Below, piece by piece: positions 1 to 7,698 of a stretch of 62,126 nucleotides of DNA. The DNA is taken from positions 1-62,126 of the forward strand of contig JAGGYH010000098.1 of assembly GCA_021162615.1 (NCBI GenBank), read 5' to 3'. The stretch is from Candidatus Aminicenantota bacterium. Lineage in GTDB: Bacteria; Acidobacteriota; Aminicenantia; Aminicenantales; Aminicenantaceae. The position numbers were made by a program, and so were the translations under genes. Within the stretch, counting starts at the first letter, position 1; the number at the start of each line of letters is the position of its first letter. The notes beneath the pieces are model-generated. The model was not told where the DNA came from. It saw only the letters and a list, made by a program, of their open reading frames with translations, and searched no databases.

Positions 1-13
1 CGGCTTTTCTATA

Positions 14-273
14 TTACCTGACCTATTCATAAAAAAATGGCGATGAGCAATTTTTTGTTTTGATTTCAAGGATATGCATACTTTTTACAAAAATGACAAC
101 TGAAATATTTTTATTTGTTTTTACTTTCATTTTAATCGCCATTTTTTTACCATATAGGCAAGCCGATCTCACTGCATCTGCTTCGTTACAGGGTACTCGC
201 AGTGAAGGACCACAGCTTTGCACCCTGTGCCTCGCATCTGCAGCAACCTCGACTTGTGAATAATCCAGACTAA
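14..273 (+). repeat. Family A repeat, full length (copy R1)
   Basis: About 260 bp. The left end TTACCTGACCTATTCAT and the right end (GTGAATAATCCAGACTAA) form an imperfect terminal inverted repeat. Inside, a perfect 14-bp inverted repeat (31-44 AAAAAAATGGCGAT with 135-148) encloses an AT-rich loop. A second half carries ACAGGGT/ACCCTGT arms around a conserved loop GTGAAGGACCACAGCTT. Near-identical copies recur in the window, the closest being 21120-21378 on the opposite strand. No transposase lies nearby. It is best described as a MITE-like non-autonomous repeat. Confidence 0.85.
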
Positions 274-287
274 CCATAAAAAAAGAA

Positions 288-932
288 TCATTGACTCTTG
301 AATAACTCTCCGGCCAGTCTGTGAGCGTATCTTATTGGTTCTGGAATCCTGTATTTCGAACACCTCAATACTATATCCAGCGAAACAGTAAAATTTACCC
401 GGTGTCCCGGGGAAACAAAAATAGGCTTGACTCCCGTACGCGTTCTCACACAGTATCCAACGTGTTTATCCTTCCTGTTCTTATAATGAGTATAAGCCCC
501 TCTCTCGTTATCAGGATAAGTGAACGGGTAAAACGGGCTTTTAGCACAGCCTATCGTAGCGATGCCCAATACAACCCCCAAATAAGAGGCGATCCCCATA
601 CTCCGCGGATGAGCGATGCCGTTCCCGTCAATAAGGCTTATATCAGGTTCTGTGTTTAAACCCTTAAAAGCTTTTATCAAGGCCGGAGCTTCACGAAAAT
701 TCAAGAATCCAGGGACATAGGGAATGGCAAAATCAGCCACACCTTCAGAGGTCTCAATGATCTTCAAATCAGATAATTCGATAACAACGACTTTAGCGCC
801 GACTTTTTTGTTTTTGTAATCATAACTGCAGTCTGCCCCCGCTATTTTTTTTACTTCCTTCCTGTCCCAAAAAAGGTCCAATTTCCTGGACAGCATCAAC
901 TGGGCCTTCACGGCCTTTTTGAAATCAAACAT
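288..932 (-). CDS. nfi: Endonuclease V (deoxyinosine 3' endonuclease)
   Basis: Endonuclease V nicks DNA at the second phosphodiester bond 3' to hypoxanthine and other deaminated bases, starting repair of deamination damage in the cytoplasm. The 214-aa length is normal for bacterial Nfi. The substrate-strand wedge motif PYVPGFL is at about 71-77. Putative Mg2+ ligands are D34 (in AGADCSYD), E81 (FREAPAL) and D102 (LIDGNG), followed by the family signature AHPRSMGIASYLGV. It is a single gene, divergent from rodZ. A possible promoter (TTGAAA-N17-TACATT) ends 9 nt before the ATG, so the mRNA would have almost no leader. Its 3' end lies next to the family A repeat at 14-273. Confidence 0.93.
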   Translation of the reverse strand: MFDFKKAVKAQLMLSRKLDLFWDRKEVKKIAGADCSYDYKNKKVGAKVVVIELSDLKIIETSEGVADFAIPYVPGFLNFREAPALIKAFKGLNTEPDISLIDGNGIAHPRSMGIASYLGVVLGIATIGCAKSPFYPFTYPDNERGAYTHYKNRKDKHVGYCVRTRTGVKPIFVSPGHRVNFTVSLDIVLRCSKYRIPEPIRYAHRLAGELFKSQ

Positions 933-941
933 TTATGTATT

Positions 942-970
942 AATGTACTCGCCTTACCCCTTTATTTCAA
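942..970 (-). promoter_or_regulatory. Putative sigma70 promoter for nfi
   Basis: On the minus strand, TTGAAA (970-965), a 17-nt spacer and TACATT (947-942) are followed by 9 nt and the nfi ATG at 932. The expected start site falls about 2 nt before the ATG. This is read from sequence only. Confidence 0.45.
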
Positions 971-1065
971 GGTCCCTCTTCCCTAGCCCATTCATCATAT
1001 TATCTCTGTCCGCTCGGACTTTTGCGCATCAGAAACTTCCAGGTACTGGCATTCTTCCCTCTATG

Positions 1066-1095
1066 TTGACATAACAAGGGAAGATATCATAAAAT
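1066..1095 (+). promoter_or_regulatory. Putative sigma70 promoter for the rodZ-like gene
   Basis: TTGACA (1066-1071), an 18-nt spacer and TAAAAT (1090-1095) are followed by only 8 nt before the ATG at 1104. The predicted start site is at or within 2 nt of the start codon, giving a near-leaderless mRNA. Confidence 0.55.
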
Positions 1096-1103
1096 TCAAA
1101 GAG

Positions 1104-1874
1104 ATGAATTCTTTTGGCCAAGAGCTGAAAAAAGAAAGAGAATTAAGGGGAATATCTCTAAAAGAAATTGCAGACACTACAAAAATCAATATCAGATACT
1201 TAAGGGCTCTGGAAGAAGATAACTTTGACATGCTCCCTGGCAACTTCTTTATCAAAAGCATTATAAAAGCATATGCCGGATACGTCGGACTGGATGAAGA
1301 AGTAATTTTAGACCACTTTCATCATACCATCCAAACAAAAAAGGAAGAAATCAAAGAACAACCCAGGGAAGAAATGCCACCAATTGAAGTTCCAAGAAAA
1401 TTCAAGCTCTTTCTCCGGACAGCTGGTTATTTCATAATTTTCATCACAGCTCTTGTCATAATCTTTATCCTGGTCAAAAGTAAAAAATCAGTTTCCATCA
1501 ACGAATACACTGCTACAACAGCGCTTTTGTCTCCTGAAGACACTCACAGCCTTATCCTTGAATCAATAAATCCAAGTGACGGGATGCTTCTGGAAATGAC
1601 TTTTCACCAAGAAACCTGGATAGAAATTTTTACTGACGGAAATCTCTATTTCACAGGATTGAAGCAGCCGGGAGATCAGCTTTTTTCAACCGCAGAGAAC
1701 GAGTTTCTTATCCATATAGGCAATGCAGGCGGTTTTACTTACAGCATTAATGGAATTCCGGGAGAACCCCTGGGAAAGCCAGGCCAAGTTATTAAAAATC
1801 TACGCATAACATCCAAAAATCACAAACAATATTTTTCAAAGGAAAAAGAAACACGCTCAACTATTATTTTATAA
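1104..1874 (+). CDS. rodZ: RodZ-like cytoskeletal/HTH membrane protein
   Basis: 256 aa with RodZ architecture. An N-terminal Xre-type helix-turn-helix domain (about 3-70; LKKERELRGISLKEIADTT, then YLRALEEDNFDMLPG) is followed by one membrane segment near 109-130 (YFIIFITALVIIFILV). A periplasmic C-terminal beta-rich DUF4115-type domain covers about 150-235 (WIEIFTDGNLYFTGLKQPGD). RodZ proteins couple MreB filaments to the elongasome that shapes the cell. The linker is shorter than in E. coli RodZ. It lies 40 nt upstream of ntrY and may be co-transcribed, although ntrY has its own AT-rich upstream region. Family assignment is good; the role in shape is inferred. Confidence 0.8.
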   Translation: MNSFGQELKKERELRGISLKEIADTTKINIRYLRALEEDNFDMLPGNFFIKSIIKAYAGYVGLDEEVILDHFHHTIQTKKEEIKEQPREEMPPIEVPRKFKLFLRTAGYFIIFITALVIIFILVKSKKSVSINEYTATTALLSPEDTHSLILESINPSDGMLLEMTFHQETWIEIFTDGNLYFTGLKQPGDQLFSTAENEFLIHIGNAGGFTYSINGIPGEPLGKPGQVIKNLRITSKNHKQYFSKEKETRSTIIL

Positions 1875-1914
1875 AATCTGTTAAATTTAAAGAAAATATA
1901 CTATTATCAATCAA

Positions 1915-4080
1915 ATGGAAAATTCGAAAAAAAAGGGCTCCCGTATAATCGGTGCTGCGATTCTTCTCTTGATCATTCTTTTTATCGTCATCGAATCGAT
2001 CATACGGGGAACCCAACAGTTCTCTCCTATATCAGTAACGAATATTCTGCTTTCCCTCCTTCAAATCATTGTTATCCTTCTCTTTCTTATTCTTCTCTTT
2101 GTTCTTGGAAGAAATCTTGTCAAGCTTTATCTTGAGAGAAAAAGAAAAGTGCTCGGTTCAAAATTCAAAACAAAACTACTGGTATTTTTTATTTCTTTAT
2201 CACTCATTCCCACCCTGCTTCTCTTCTTTTTTGCAAGCGACCTTATTACAAGAAACATCGAACAATGGTTTAAAACCCCTATAGATAAAATACTGGATGA
2301 CACCAGCGACCTCACTGAAAGCTTCTATCAAACTACCAAAGACACCACACTCCATTATGCGAGACAATTGGGAAAAGCCATCCAAACACAGGAACTTGCT
2401 GACCCGAATGACAGGGTTCCTCTCATAGACTTTGTAAGAGAAAAATTAAAGGAATACCAGTTAGATGAAATAAGCGTCTTCTTGGATGAAGAAGAACTTT
2501 TTTCTATGATGAATCCCGATCTTCCTCTCCAGTACTACCGCAATATGAACAGCAATTATGTAAAAAGAGCCCACCTCGGAGAAGTCTTCAGCACCATTGA
2601 ATCCATGGGAAGCGGGGAGATGATACGAAGAGGAGTCTCCATCCCCATTCCTGAAAAAGGTAATATCCTGGTCGTAGCCGGCAAATTCCTTCCCCAAAAC
2701 TATGCCCAAAAAATAAACAGCGTCTCCGCTTATGTTAAGAGATACAGACAAGTCAAGACCCAAAAAAATCCTGTAAAAACATTCTATCTTTTAATGCTTG
2801 TGTTTATCACACTTTTATTGGTGTTTGCCGCAAGCTGGATAGGATTTCATCTGGCAAAAAGCATCACAGTCCCTGTTGAAAAGCTGGCCAATGCTACCAG
2901 GGAAGTATCCAAAGGAAATCTGGATATACAGGTTCAGGACCCTGCTTCCGATGAATTAGGCATGTTCATTGATTCCTTTAATAAAATGATATCCGACCTC
3001 AGAGAAAGCAGGGAACATATACAACAGAAAACAGCTGAACTCCAATCAGGAAAACAGTATATAGAAACCATATTAAATGACATCACCACAGGGGTCATAA
3101 CCATTAATTCCGATGACAGGATAACGACCATCAATCCCTCCGCACTCAAAATGCTGGCACTGGAAAGAAAAAACCTTATAGGGAAAGATTACAAGGAAGT
3201 CCTGAAAGGCTTAAAATACACAGAAATCGTACGGGACATAGAGAAAGCCGCCGTAAATAAACATCAAATTTCTGACAAAGAAATCACCATAAATTTCAAC
3301 AGCCAGAACACAACTCTCTCCCTGACTATTTCTCACATAGAACAGGACGAAGATGGGACATCCGGATTGATTATAGTTCTTGATGATCTGACCCAATTGA
3401 TAAAGGCTCAAAAAATAGCTGCGTGGAAAGAAGTCGCACAAAGAGTCGCCCATGAGATTAAAAATCCACTGACCCCGATCCAGCTGTCCGCAGAAAGGAT
3501 AGAAAAGAAGATCAGAAAAAGAAAAACCCCCACTGACCAGACTTTAATCGAAAGCACAAAAACAATCATTCAGGAAGCAAGGACGATTAAAGACCTTATA
3601 GATGAGTTTTCAAATTTCGCCCGCATGCCAAAAATCACTTTAAAAGAAACAAATCTTCATGAAATAATCACTCAGACCATAGCTCCCTTTCAAGGCATAT
3701 TCTCGGAAATAAAGTTTCAAACACAGTTCGATAACAGCATCCCCAATAAAATAAAACTGGATAAAGAACAAATGAAACGCGCGCTGACGAATATTATTGA
3801 CAATGCTATTGATGCCATGAACAAGAAAGGAAAAATTGAAATAAAGACGTCCCTCGACAAACAGTACAATAAAATCGAAATAGAGATATCAGACACAGGG
3901 CCGGGAATCCCTGAAAAAGACAAAGAAAAGCTTTTTCTCCCTCACTTCTCTACCAAGAAAAAAGGGACAGGCCTTGGTCTGGCTATTGTCAATCAGGTCA
4001 TCAATGAACATAATGGAATCATTCGAGTCGAAGACAATGAGCCTATAGGCACAAAATTTATAATACAGGTCCCGATATGA
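1915..4080 (+). CDS. ntrY: NtrY-like membrane sensor histidine kinase
   Basis: 721-aa sensor of a two-component pair. Three hydrophobic segments lie near residues 10-32, 44-68 and 85-107. An extracytoplasmic sensing region follows, then a fourth segment near 286-310, HAMP (about 311-365), PAS (about 378-490), HisKA and HATPase. The phosphoacceptor is His513 in RVAHEIKNPLTP. The ATP-binding boxes are visible as NIIDNAID (626), DTGPGIP (660) and GTGLGLAI (684). The transmembrane layout and the H-box with NPLTPIQLSAERI match NtrY, which in Proteobacteria responds to nitrogen or redox state. The actual signal here is unknown. Its stop overlaps the start of ntrX (ATGA), so the pair is translationally coupled. 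No clear SD precedes its ATG. Confidence 0.88.
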   Translation: MENSKKKGSRIIGAAILLLIILFIVIESIIRGTQQFSPISVTNILLSLLQIIVILLFLILLFVLGRNLVKLYLERKRKVLGSKFKTKLLVFFISLSLIPTLLLFFFASDLITRNIEQWFKTPIDKILDDTSDLTESFYQTTKDTTLHYARQLGKAIQTQELADPNDRVPLIDFVREKLKEYQLDEISVFLDEEELFSMMNPDLPLQYYRNMNSNYVKRAHLGEVFSTIESMGSGEMIRRGVSIPIPEKGNILVVAGKFLPQNYAQKINSVSAYVKRYRQVKTQKNPVKTFYLLMLVFITLLLVFAASWIGFHLAKSITVPVEKLANATREVSKGNLDIQVQDPASDELGMFIDSFNKMISDLRESREHIQQKTAELQSGKQYIETILNDITTGVITINSDDRITTINPSALKMLALERKNLIGKDYKEVLKGLKYTEIVRDIEKAAVNKHQISDKEITINFNSQNTTLSLTISHIEQDEDGTSGLIIVLDDLTQLIKAQKIAAWKEVAQRVAHEIKNPLTPIQLSAERIEKKIRKRKTPTDQTLIESTKTIIQEARTIKDLIDEFSNFARMPKITLKETNLHEIITQTIAPFQGIFSEIKFQTQFDNSIPNKIKLDKEQMKRALTNIIDNAIDAMNKKGKIEIKTSLDKQYNKIEIEISDTGPGIPEKDKEKLFLPHFSTKKKGTGLGLAIVNQVINEHNGIIRVEDNEPIGTKFIIQVPI

Positions 4081-5432
4081 AAGGAAAAAACATACTAATC
4101 ATCGATGATGAATCAGGAATCCGCTCATCCCTGAAAGGGATTTTTGAAGATGAAGGCTATAACGTAAAAACAACCAGCACAGGAGAAAAAGGCTTAGATT
4201 ATGTAAAAAACGAATCTTATGACCTCATTCTCCTCGATATTTGGCTTCCTGAAATGAATGGCATAGAAGTCCTTAAAAAAATAAAGAATATTGACGAAAA
4301 TATCCAGGTTGTCATGATAACAGGCCACGGTTCTGTAGAGGCTGCTGTTAAATCAACAAAGCTTGGCGCTTATGACTTTTTAGAAAAACCTCTTTCTCTG
4401 GAAAAGGTCGTACTCACAGCAAAAAACGCCCTCAAACAAAAATCACTGGAAGAAGAGAACATACAGCTGCGGCAGGAAATGAGATCAAAATTCAAATTAA
4501 TAGGAAAAACAAAAGCCATACAAAAAATAAGAGAAAGAATCCAAACAACAGCCCCGACCGATGGCAGAATACTCATTTACGGTGAACATGGAACAGGGAA
4601 AAAGCTTATTGCCAGGTATATCCATCAGCACAGTAAAAGAAACCATCACCCATTTGTCCAAATAAATGTCGCTGCCATTCCGGATGACCTGATTGAAAAT
4701 GAGCTTTTCGGACATACAGATAAGAGCGGTTTAGGAAAAGAGAAAAAAGGCAAGCTTCTCCTTGCAGACAAAGGCACTCTATTCTTCGATGAAATAGGAG
4801 AACTAAGCCTGAATACCCAGGATAAACTCATCAAATTCATTGAGGAAAACAAATACGAAACCCTGGGAATCTCTAAAACAGTTGAAGCAGATATAAGGAT
4901 TATCTCATCAACCCACCACAATTTAAGGGAATTGATAACAGAGAATAAGTTCAGAGAAGAGCTCTTCTTTAAATTAAACGTCATTCCGTTAAAAATGCCT
5001 CCTTTAAGAGAAAGAAAGGAAGATATTCCCCTTCTCATCAACTATTTCTTAAAGTATTTTTCATTCGAATACGGGAAAAAACAAAAGACAATGGATGAAA
5101 AAGCCATGGAGGCTTTTATCAATTATTCATGGCCTGGTAATATCAGTGAACTCATTAACGTTATAGAAAGATTTGTTATCATGGTCAAAGAGGATGAAAT
5201 AAATTCTTCCCATCTTTTCCTTCTTGTCGAACCCATTGAATCTGAATTCCTTCATGGGGCAAAGAAAACGATCTCCTTAAAGAAGGCCAGGGAAATTTTT
5301 GACAAAGAATTTATTCATAGTGCTCTTGTCAGGAATAATTGGAATCTTGATAAAGCGGCCTCTGATTTGGAAATAGAGAAAAAAACATTACAGTCAAATA
5401 TAGAAAGACTGGGGATTCACTTTTCAAAATAA
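4077..5432 (+). CDS. ntrX: NtrX-like response regulator with a degenerate GAFTGA loop
   Basis: 451 aa: receiver domain (1-120, phosphoacceptor D54 in ILLDIWLP), AAA+ domain (about 140-370) and Fis-type HTH (about 400-448). Walker A is GEHGTGKK at 169-176 and Walker B is GTLFFDEIG at 233-241. After ELFGH (209-213) the usual KGAFTGA loop that contacts sigma-54 is replaced by TDKSGLG. Direct sigma-54 activation is therefore doubtful; some NtrX-type regulators are known to act without it. It is the cognate partner of the overlapping upstream kinase. The stop codon TAA coincides with the first bases of a solitary family A repeat end (TAACCTGGATGATAAAC). Confidence 0.87.
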   Translation: MKGKNILIIDDESGIRSSLKGIFEDEGYNVKTTSTGEKGLDYVKNESYDLILLDIWLPEMNGIEVLKKIKNIDENIQVVMITGHGSVEAAVKSTKLGAYDFLEKPLSLEKVVLTAKNALKQKSLEEENIQLRQEMRSKFKLIGKTKAIQKIRERIQTTAPTDGRILIYGEHGTGKKLIARYIHQHSKRNHHPFVQINVAAIPDDLIENELFGHTDKSGLGKEKKGKLLLADKGTLFFDEIGELSLNTQDKLIKFIEENKYETLGISKTVEADIRIISSTHHNLRELITENKFREELFFKLNVIPLKMPPLRERKEDIPLLINYFLKYFSFEYGKKQKTMDEKAMEAFINYSWPGNISELINVIERFVIMVKEDEINSSHLFLLVEPIESEFLHGAKKTISLKKAREIFDKEFIHSALVRNNWNLDKAASDLEIEKKTLQSNIERLGIHFSK

Positions 5433-5456
5433 CCTGGATGATAAACGAGTCGAGGT
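5430..5456. repeat. Solitary family A terminal fragment at the ntrX stop
   Basis: TAACCTGGATGATAAAC followed by GAGTCGAGGTT matches the right-end terminal repeat of family A (seen at 21120 and 35566), read inward. Only this end is present. Its TAA is the ntrX stop codon. Confidence 0.7.
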
Positions 5457-5506
5457 TAAAGATAACATATTTTCATAAAATTTTTTATCTACAAGCCAAA
5501 GTGAAA

Positions 5507-5534
5507 TTGATTTACAGTCAAGTTCTTTTATGAT
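5507..5534 (+). promoter_or_regulatory. Possible promoter for mgtE
   Basis: TTGATT (5507-5512), a 16-nt spacer and TATGAT (5529-5534) lie 27 nt before the preferred mgtE ATG. It is a weak match with a slightly short spacer. No structured Mg2+ riboswitch could be recognised in the 105-nt gap. Confidence 0.35.
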
Positions 5535-5561
5535 ATCTTGGGCAATCAAAGGAAGAAGACA

Positions 5562-6923
5562 ATGAAGCTCGATACCATCCGGCTGATCATTAATTCATCA
5601 CGAAAATTTATGAACATCGGCGCCCGGCAGAAACTCTGGAATCTTCTCAAGAACTTTCATCCTCCTGATATTGCCGGTCTTATAAATCATTTCACCGAAC
5701 GGGAAAAAATAATTCTTTTGATCACACTCCATGAAAATGACAATAAAAAAGCCGCTGGATTATTAAGCGAAATGGCTGCGGAAGATGCGGCAGAGATCGT
5801 ACAGCAAATTCCCATAGAAACAGCAACCAAAATATTTCATGACCTTCCCTCAGACGATATCGCTCCTATACTTGAACTAGTGTCCGAAGAGCTTAAAAAC
5901 AGCATCCTCCATTCGCTCGAAAAAAAGCCCACCGAAGAGGTCAAAGAACTTCTGGAACATGAGGAAGAAACAGCGGGAAGGATCATGTCCCCAAATCTCT
6001 ATGCCCTGAATGAAAACACGAATGTATCCGATGCCATCACAGCCATGCAGCTTGAGGGGGATGTAGAGTCAGCTTTTTACCTGTATGTGGTAGATGATGA
6101 GAATCGTCTCAAAGGTGTCGTCTCTTTGCGTCAGGTCCTTTTTTCTAAACCGAACACGCCTCTCAAAAATATAATGACTACAGATGTAATAAATGTTCAA
6201 ACCGATACCGACCAGGAAGAAGTAGCAAGGATCGTGGCCGATTATAATCTGGTAGCCATTCCCGTGACTGATTCTCAAATGAAACTCGTGGGTGTTGTGA
6301 CTGTAGATGACATCATCGATGTCATCGACCAAGAGGCCACCGAAGATATTTATAAAATGGTCTCCCTGGATACTTCGGATAGAATACAAGACAGCCCTTT
6401 TTCTTCCATAAAAAAACGGCTTCCTTTCCTTCTTCTGAGTCTACTGACGGCATCCGTAGCTCCTTTTGTCGTGAATTACTTTAAAGGAACAATCCAGGAA
6501 GTCGTAACCCTTGCTGTTTTCATGCCGCTGGTGGCTGCACTGGGGGGAATTGCAGGAAACCAGACCGTTGCCATTATGGTCCGGGAAATAGCTGTGGGCC
6601 AGACCGAATGGATCTCCGCAAGAAAAGCCCTGTTTAAAGAAATCGTAGTGGGAATATGCAACGGAATAGTGATTGGTTTGCTTTTAGGTTTGGTCTCCTA
6701 TGTTCTCACCAGAAATCCTTACCTTGGCTTAGTATTGGGCCTTGCCGTTATCACCAACCTTTTTATTGCCGCTTTAGTGGGAACACTCATCCCATTATTC
6801 CTTAAAATGGTAAAACTCGATCCAGCCCTTGGCTCTGTAAACCTTCTCACTATGTTCACGGATTCGCTTGGGCTTCTGACTTTTTTAGGATTAGGAACCC
6901 TTTTTCTTAAATATCTTTCCTAG
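5562..6923 (+). CDS. mgtE: MgtE-type magnesium transporter
   Basis: Mg2+ channel/transporter of the inner membrane. The cytoplasmic N domain (about 1-125, alpha superhelical) and a CBS pair (about 130-255) act in the family as Mg2+ sensors. The C-terminal pore domain has about five membrane segments (280-453). The signature LGGIAGNQTVAIMVREIA in the pore region and the ending FTDSLGLLTFLGLG are characteristic. An in-frame TTG lies at 5538, but the ATG at 5562 has a GGAAG-type SD 6-7 nt upstream and gives the normal 453-aa length, so it is preferred. recO begins 10 nt after the stop and is probably in the same transcript. Confidence 0.9.
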   Translation: MKLDTIRLIINSSRKFMNIGARQKLWNLLKNFHPPDIAGLINHFTEREKIILLITLHENDNKKAAGLLSEMAAEDAAEIVQQIPIETATKIFHDLPSDDIAPILELVSEELKNSILHSLEKKPTEEVKELLEHEEETAGRIMSPNLYALNENTNVSDAITAMQLEGDVESAFYLYVVDDENRLKGVVSLRQVLFSKPNTPLKNIMTTDVINVQTDTDQEEVARIVADYNLVAIPVTDSQMKLVGVVTVDDIIDVIDQEATEDIYKMVSLDTSDRIQDSPFSSIKKRLPFLLLSLLTASVAPFVVNYFKGTIQEVVTLAVFMPLVAALGGIAGNQTVAIMVREIAVGQTEWISARKALFKEIVVGICNGIVIGLLLGLVSYVLTRNPYLGLVLGLAVITNLFIAALVGTLIPLFLKMVKLDPALGSVNLLTMFTDSLGLLTFLGLGTLFLKYLS

Positions 6924-6932
6924 ATAAATTTA

Positions 6933-7679
6933 ATGCCTAAAGACCAGACTGAAGCTATTGTTCTTAGGACTTTCAATGTGGGAGATCAAGATAAAATTGC
7001 GGTTTTTTTCTCAAGGGATAGAGGAATATTGAAAGGCATAGCAAAGGGTGCCAGAAAATTCGGCAATAGATTTGGAAGCTGTCTGGAACCTTCCTCACAC
7101 ATAAATGTATATTTTTATGAAAAAGAGAACAAAGATCTTGTCACGGTCAGTAACTGTGACCTTTTGGAATCGTTCTTTGATATCCAGAGCCATTTGGAAA
7201 CGGCTTTCACATTACGCTATTTCTCTGAGTTAATAGAAAATTCCCTTCCCGCAAGAAGCGAAGAAGATACTCTGTTCAGACTCCTGCTTAAAATTCTGAG
7301 GGCTCTGAAACAAAGAAAAGAACTCGTGTTCCTCACGGCATATTTTGAACTATGGTTCCTGAAAATCAACGGATTTTTCCCTGATCTGAAAAAATGCAAA
7401 AAATGCCGTAAAAACATAGGAAAGACCGGATGGCTTTCAGTGAAAAGAGATGGTGTCCTTTGCAGCCGCTGCGGCTCAACGGAGAGAGAAAAAATAACTT
7501 CCGAGGAAATTTCTGTCTATTCCTGGATTTTGAAAAATCCTCCTGCATCTGAAAAAAAATATCCTTTCTCAATAGAACAAATCCAGAATGCCAGGAAAGT
7601 CCTTAAAAATCTCATTGTCTTTCATATAGAGAGAAGGCCCAGGTTCCCGGATGACCTAAAAAAACACTTCAACACCTGA
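6933..7679 (+). CDS. recO: DNA repair protein RecO
   Basis: 248 aa. RecO anneals SSB-coated single strands and with RecR loads RecA at gaps. The N-terminal OB-fold begins DQTEAIVLRTFNVGDQDKI and contains the RGILKGIAKGARK segment typical of the family. A helical domain follows. A four-cysteine zinc site is intact: C155, C158, C177 and C180. It follows mgtE by 10 nt without a strong SD, and converges on the spermidine-synthase-like gene with a 19-nt gap. Confidence 0.9.
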   Translation: MPKDQTEAIVLRTFNVGDQDKIAVFFSRDRGILKGIAKGARKFGNRFGSCLEPSSHINVYFYEKENKDLVTVSNCDLLESFFDIQSHLETAFTLRYFSELIENSLPARSEEDTLFRLLLKILRALKQRKELVFLTAYFELWFLKINGFFPDLKKCKKCRKNIGKTGWLSVKRDGVLCSRCGSTEREKITSEEISVYSWILKNPPASEKKYPFSIEQIQNARKVLKNLIVFHIERRPRFPDDLKKHFNT

Positions 7680-7698
7680 ATTCCTCCTTTGTGATTTT

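Noticed and set aside
5433..5561. Mg2+ riboswitch in front of mgtE
   Set aside because: The gap is short, AT-rich and partly repeat-derived. No M-box-like structure could be drawn.
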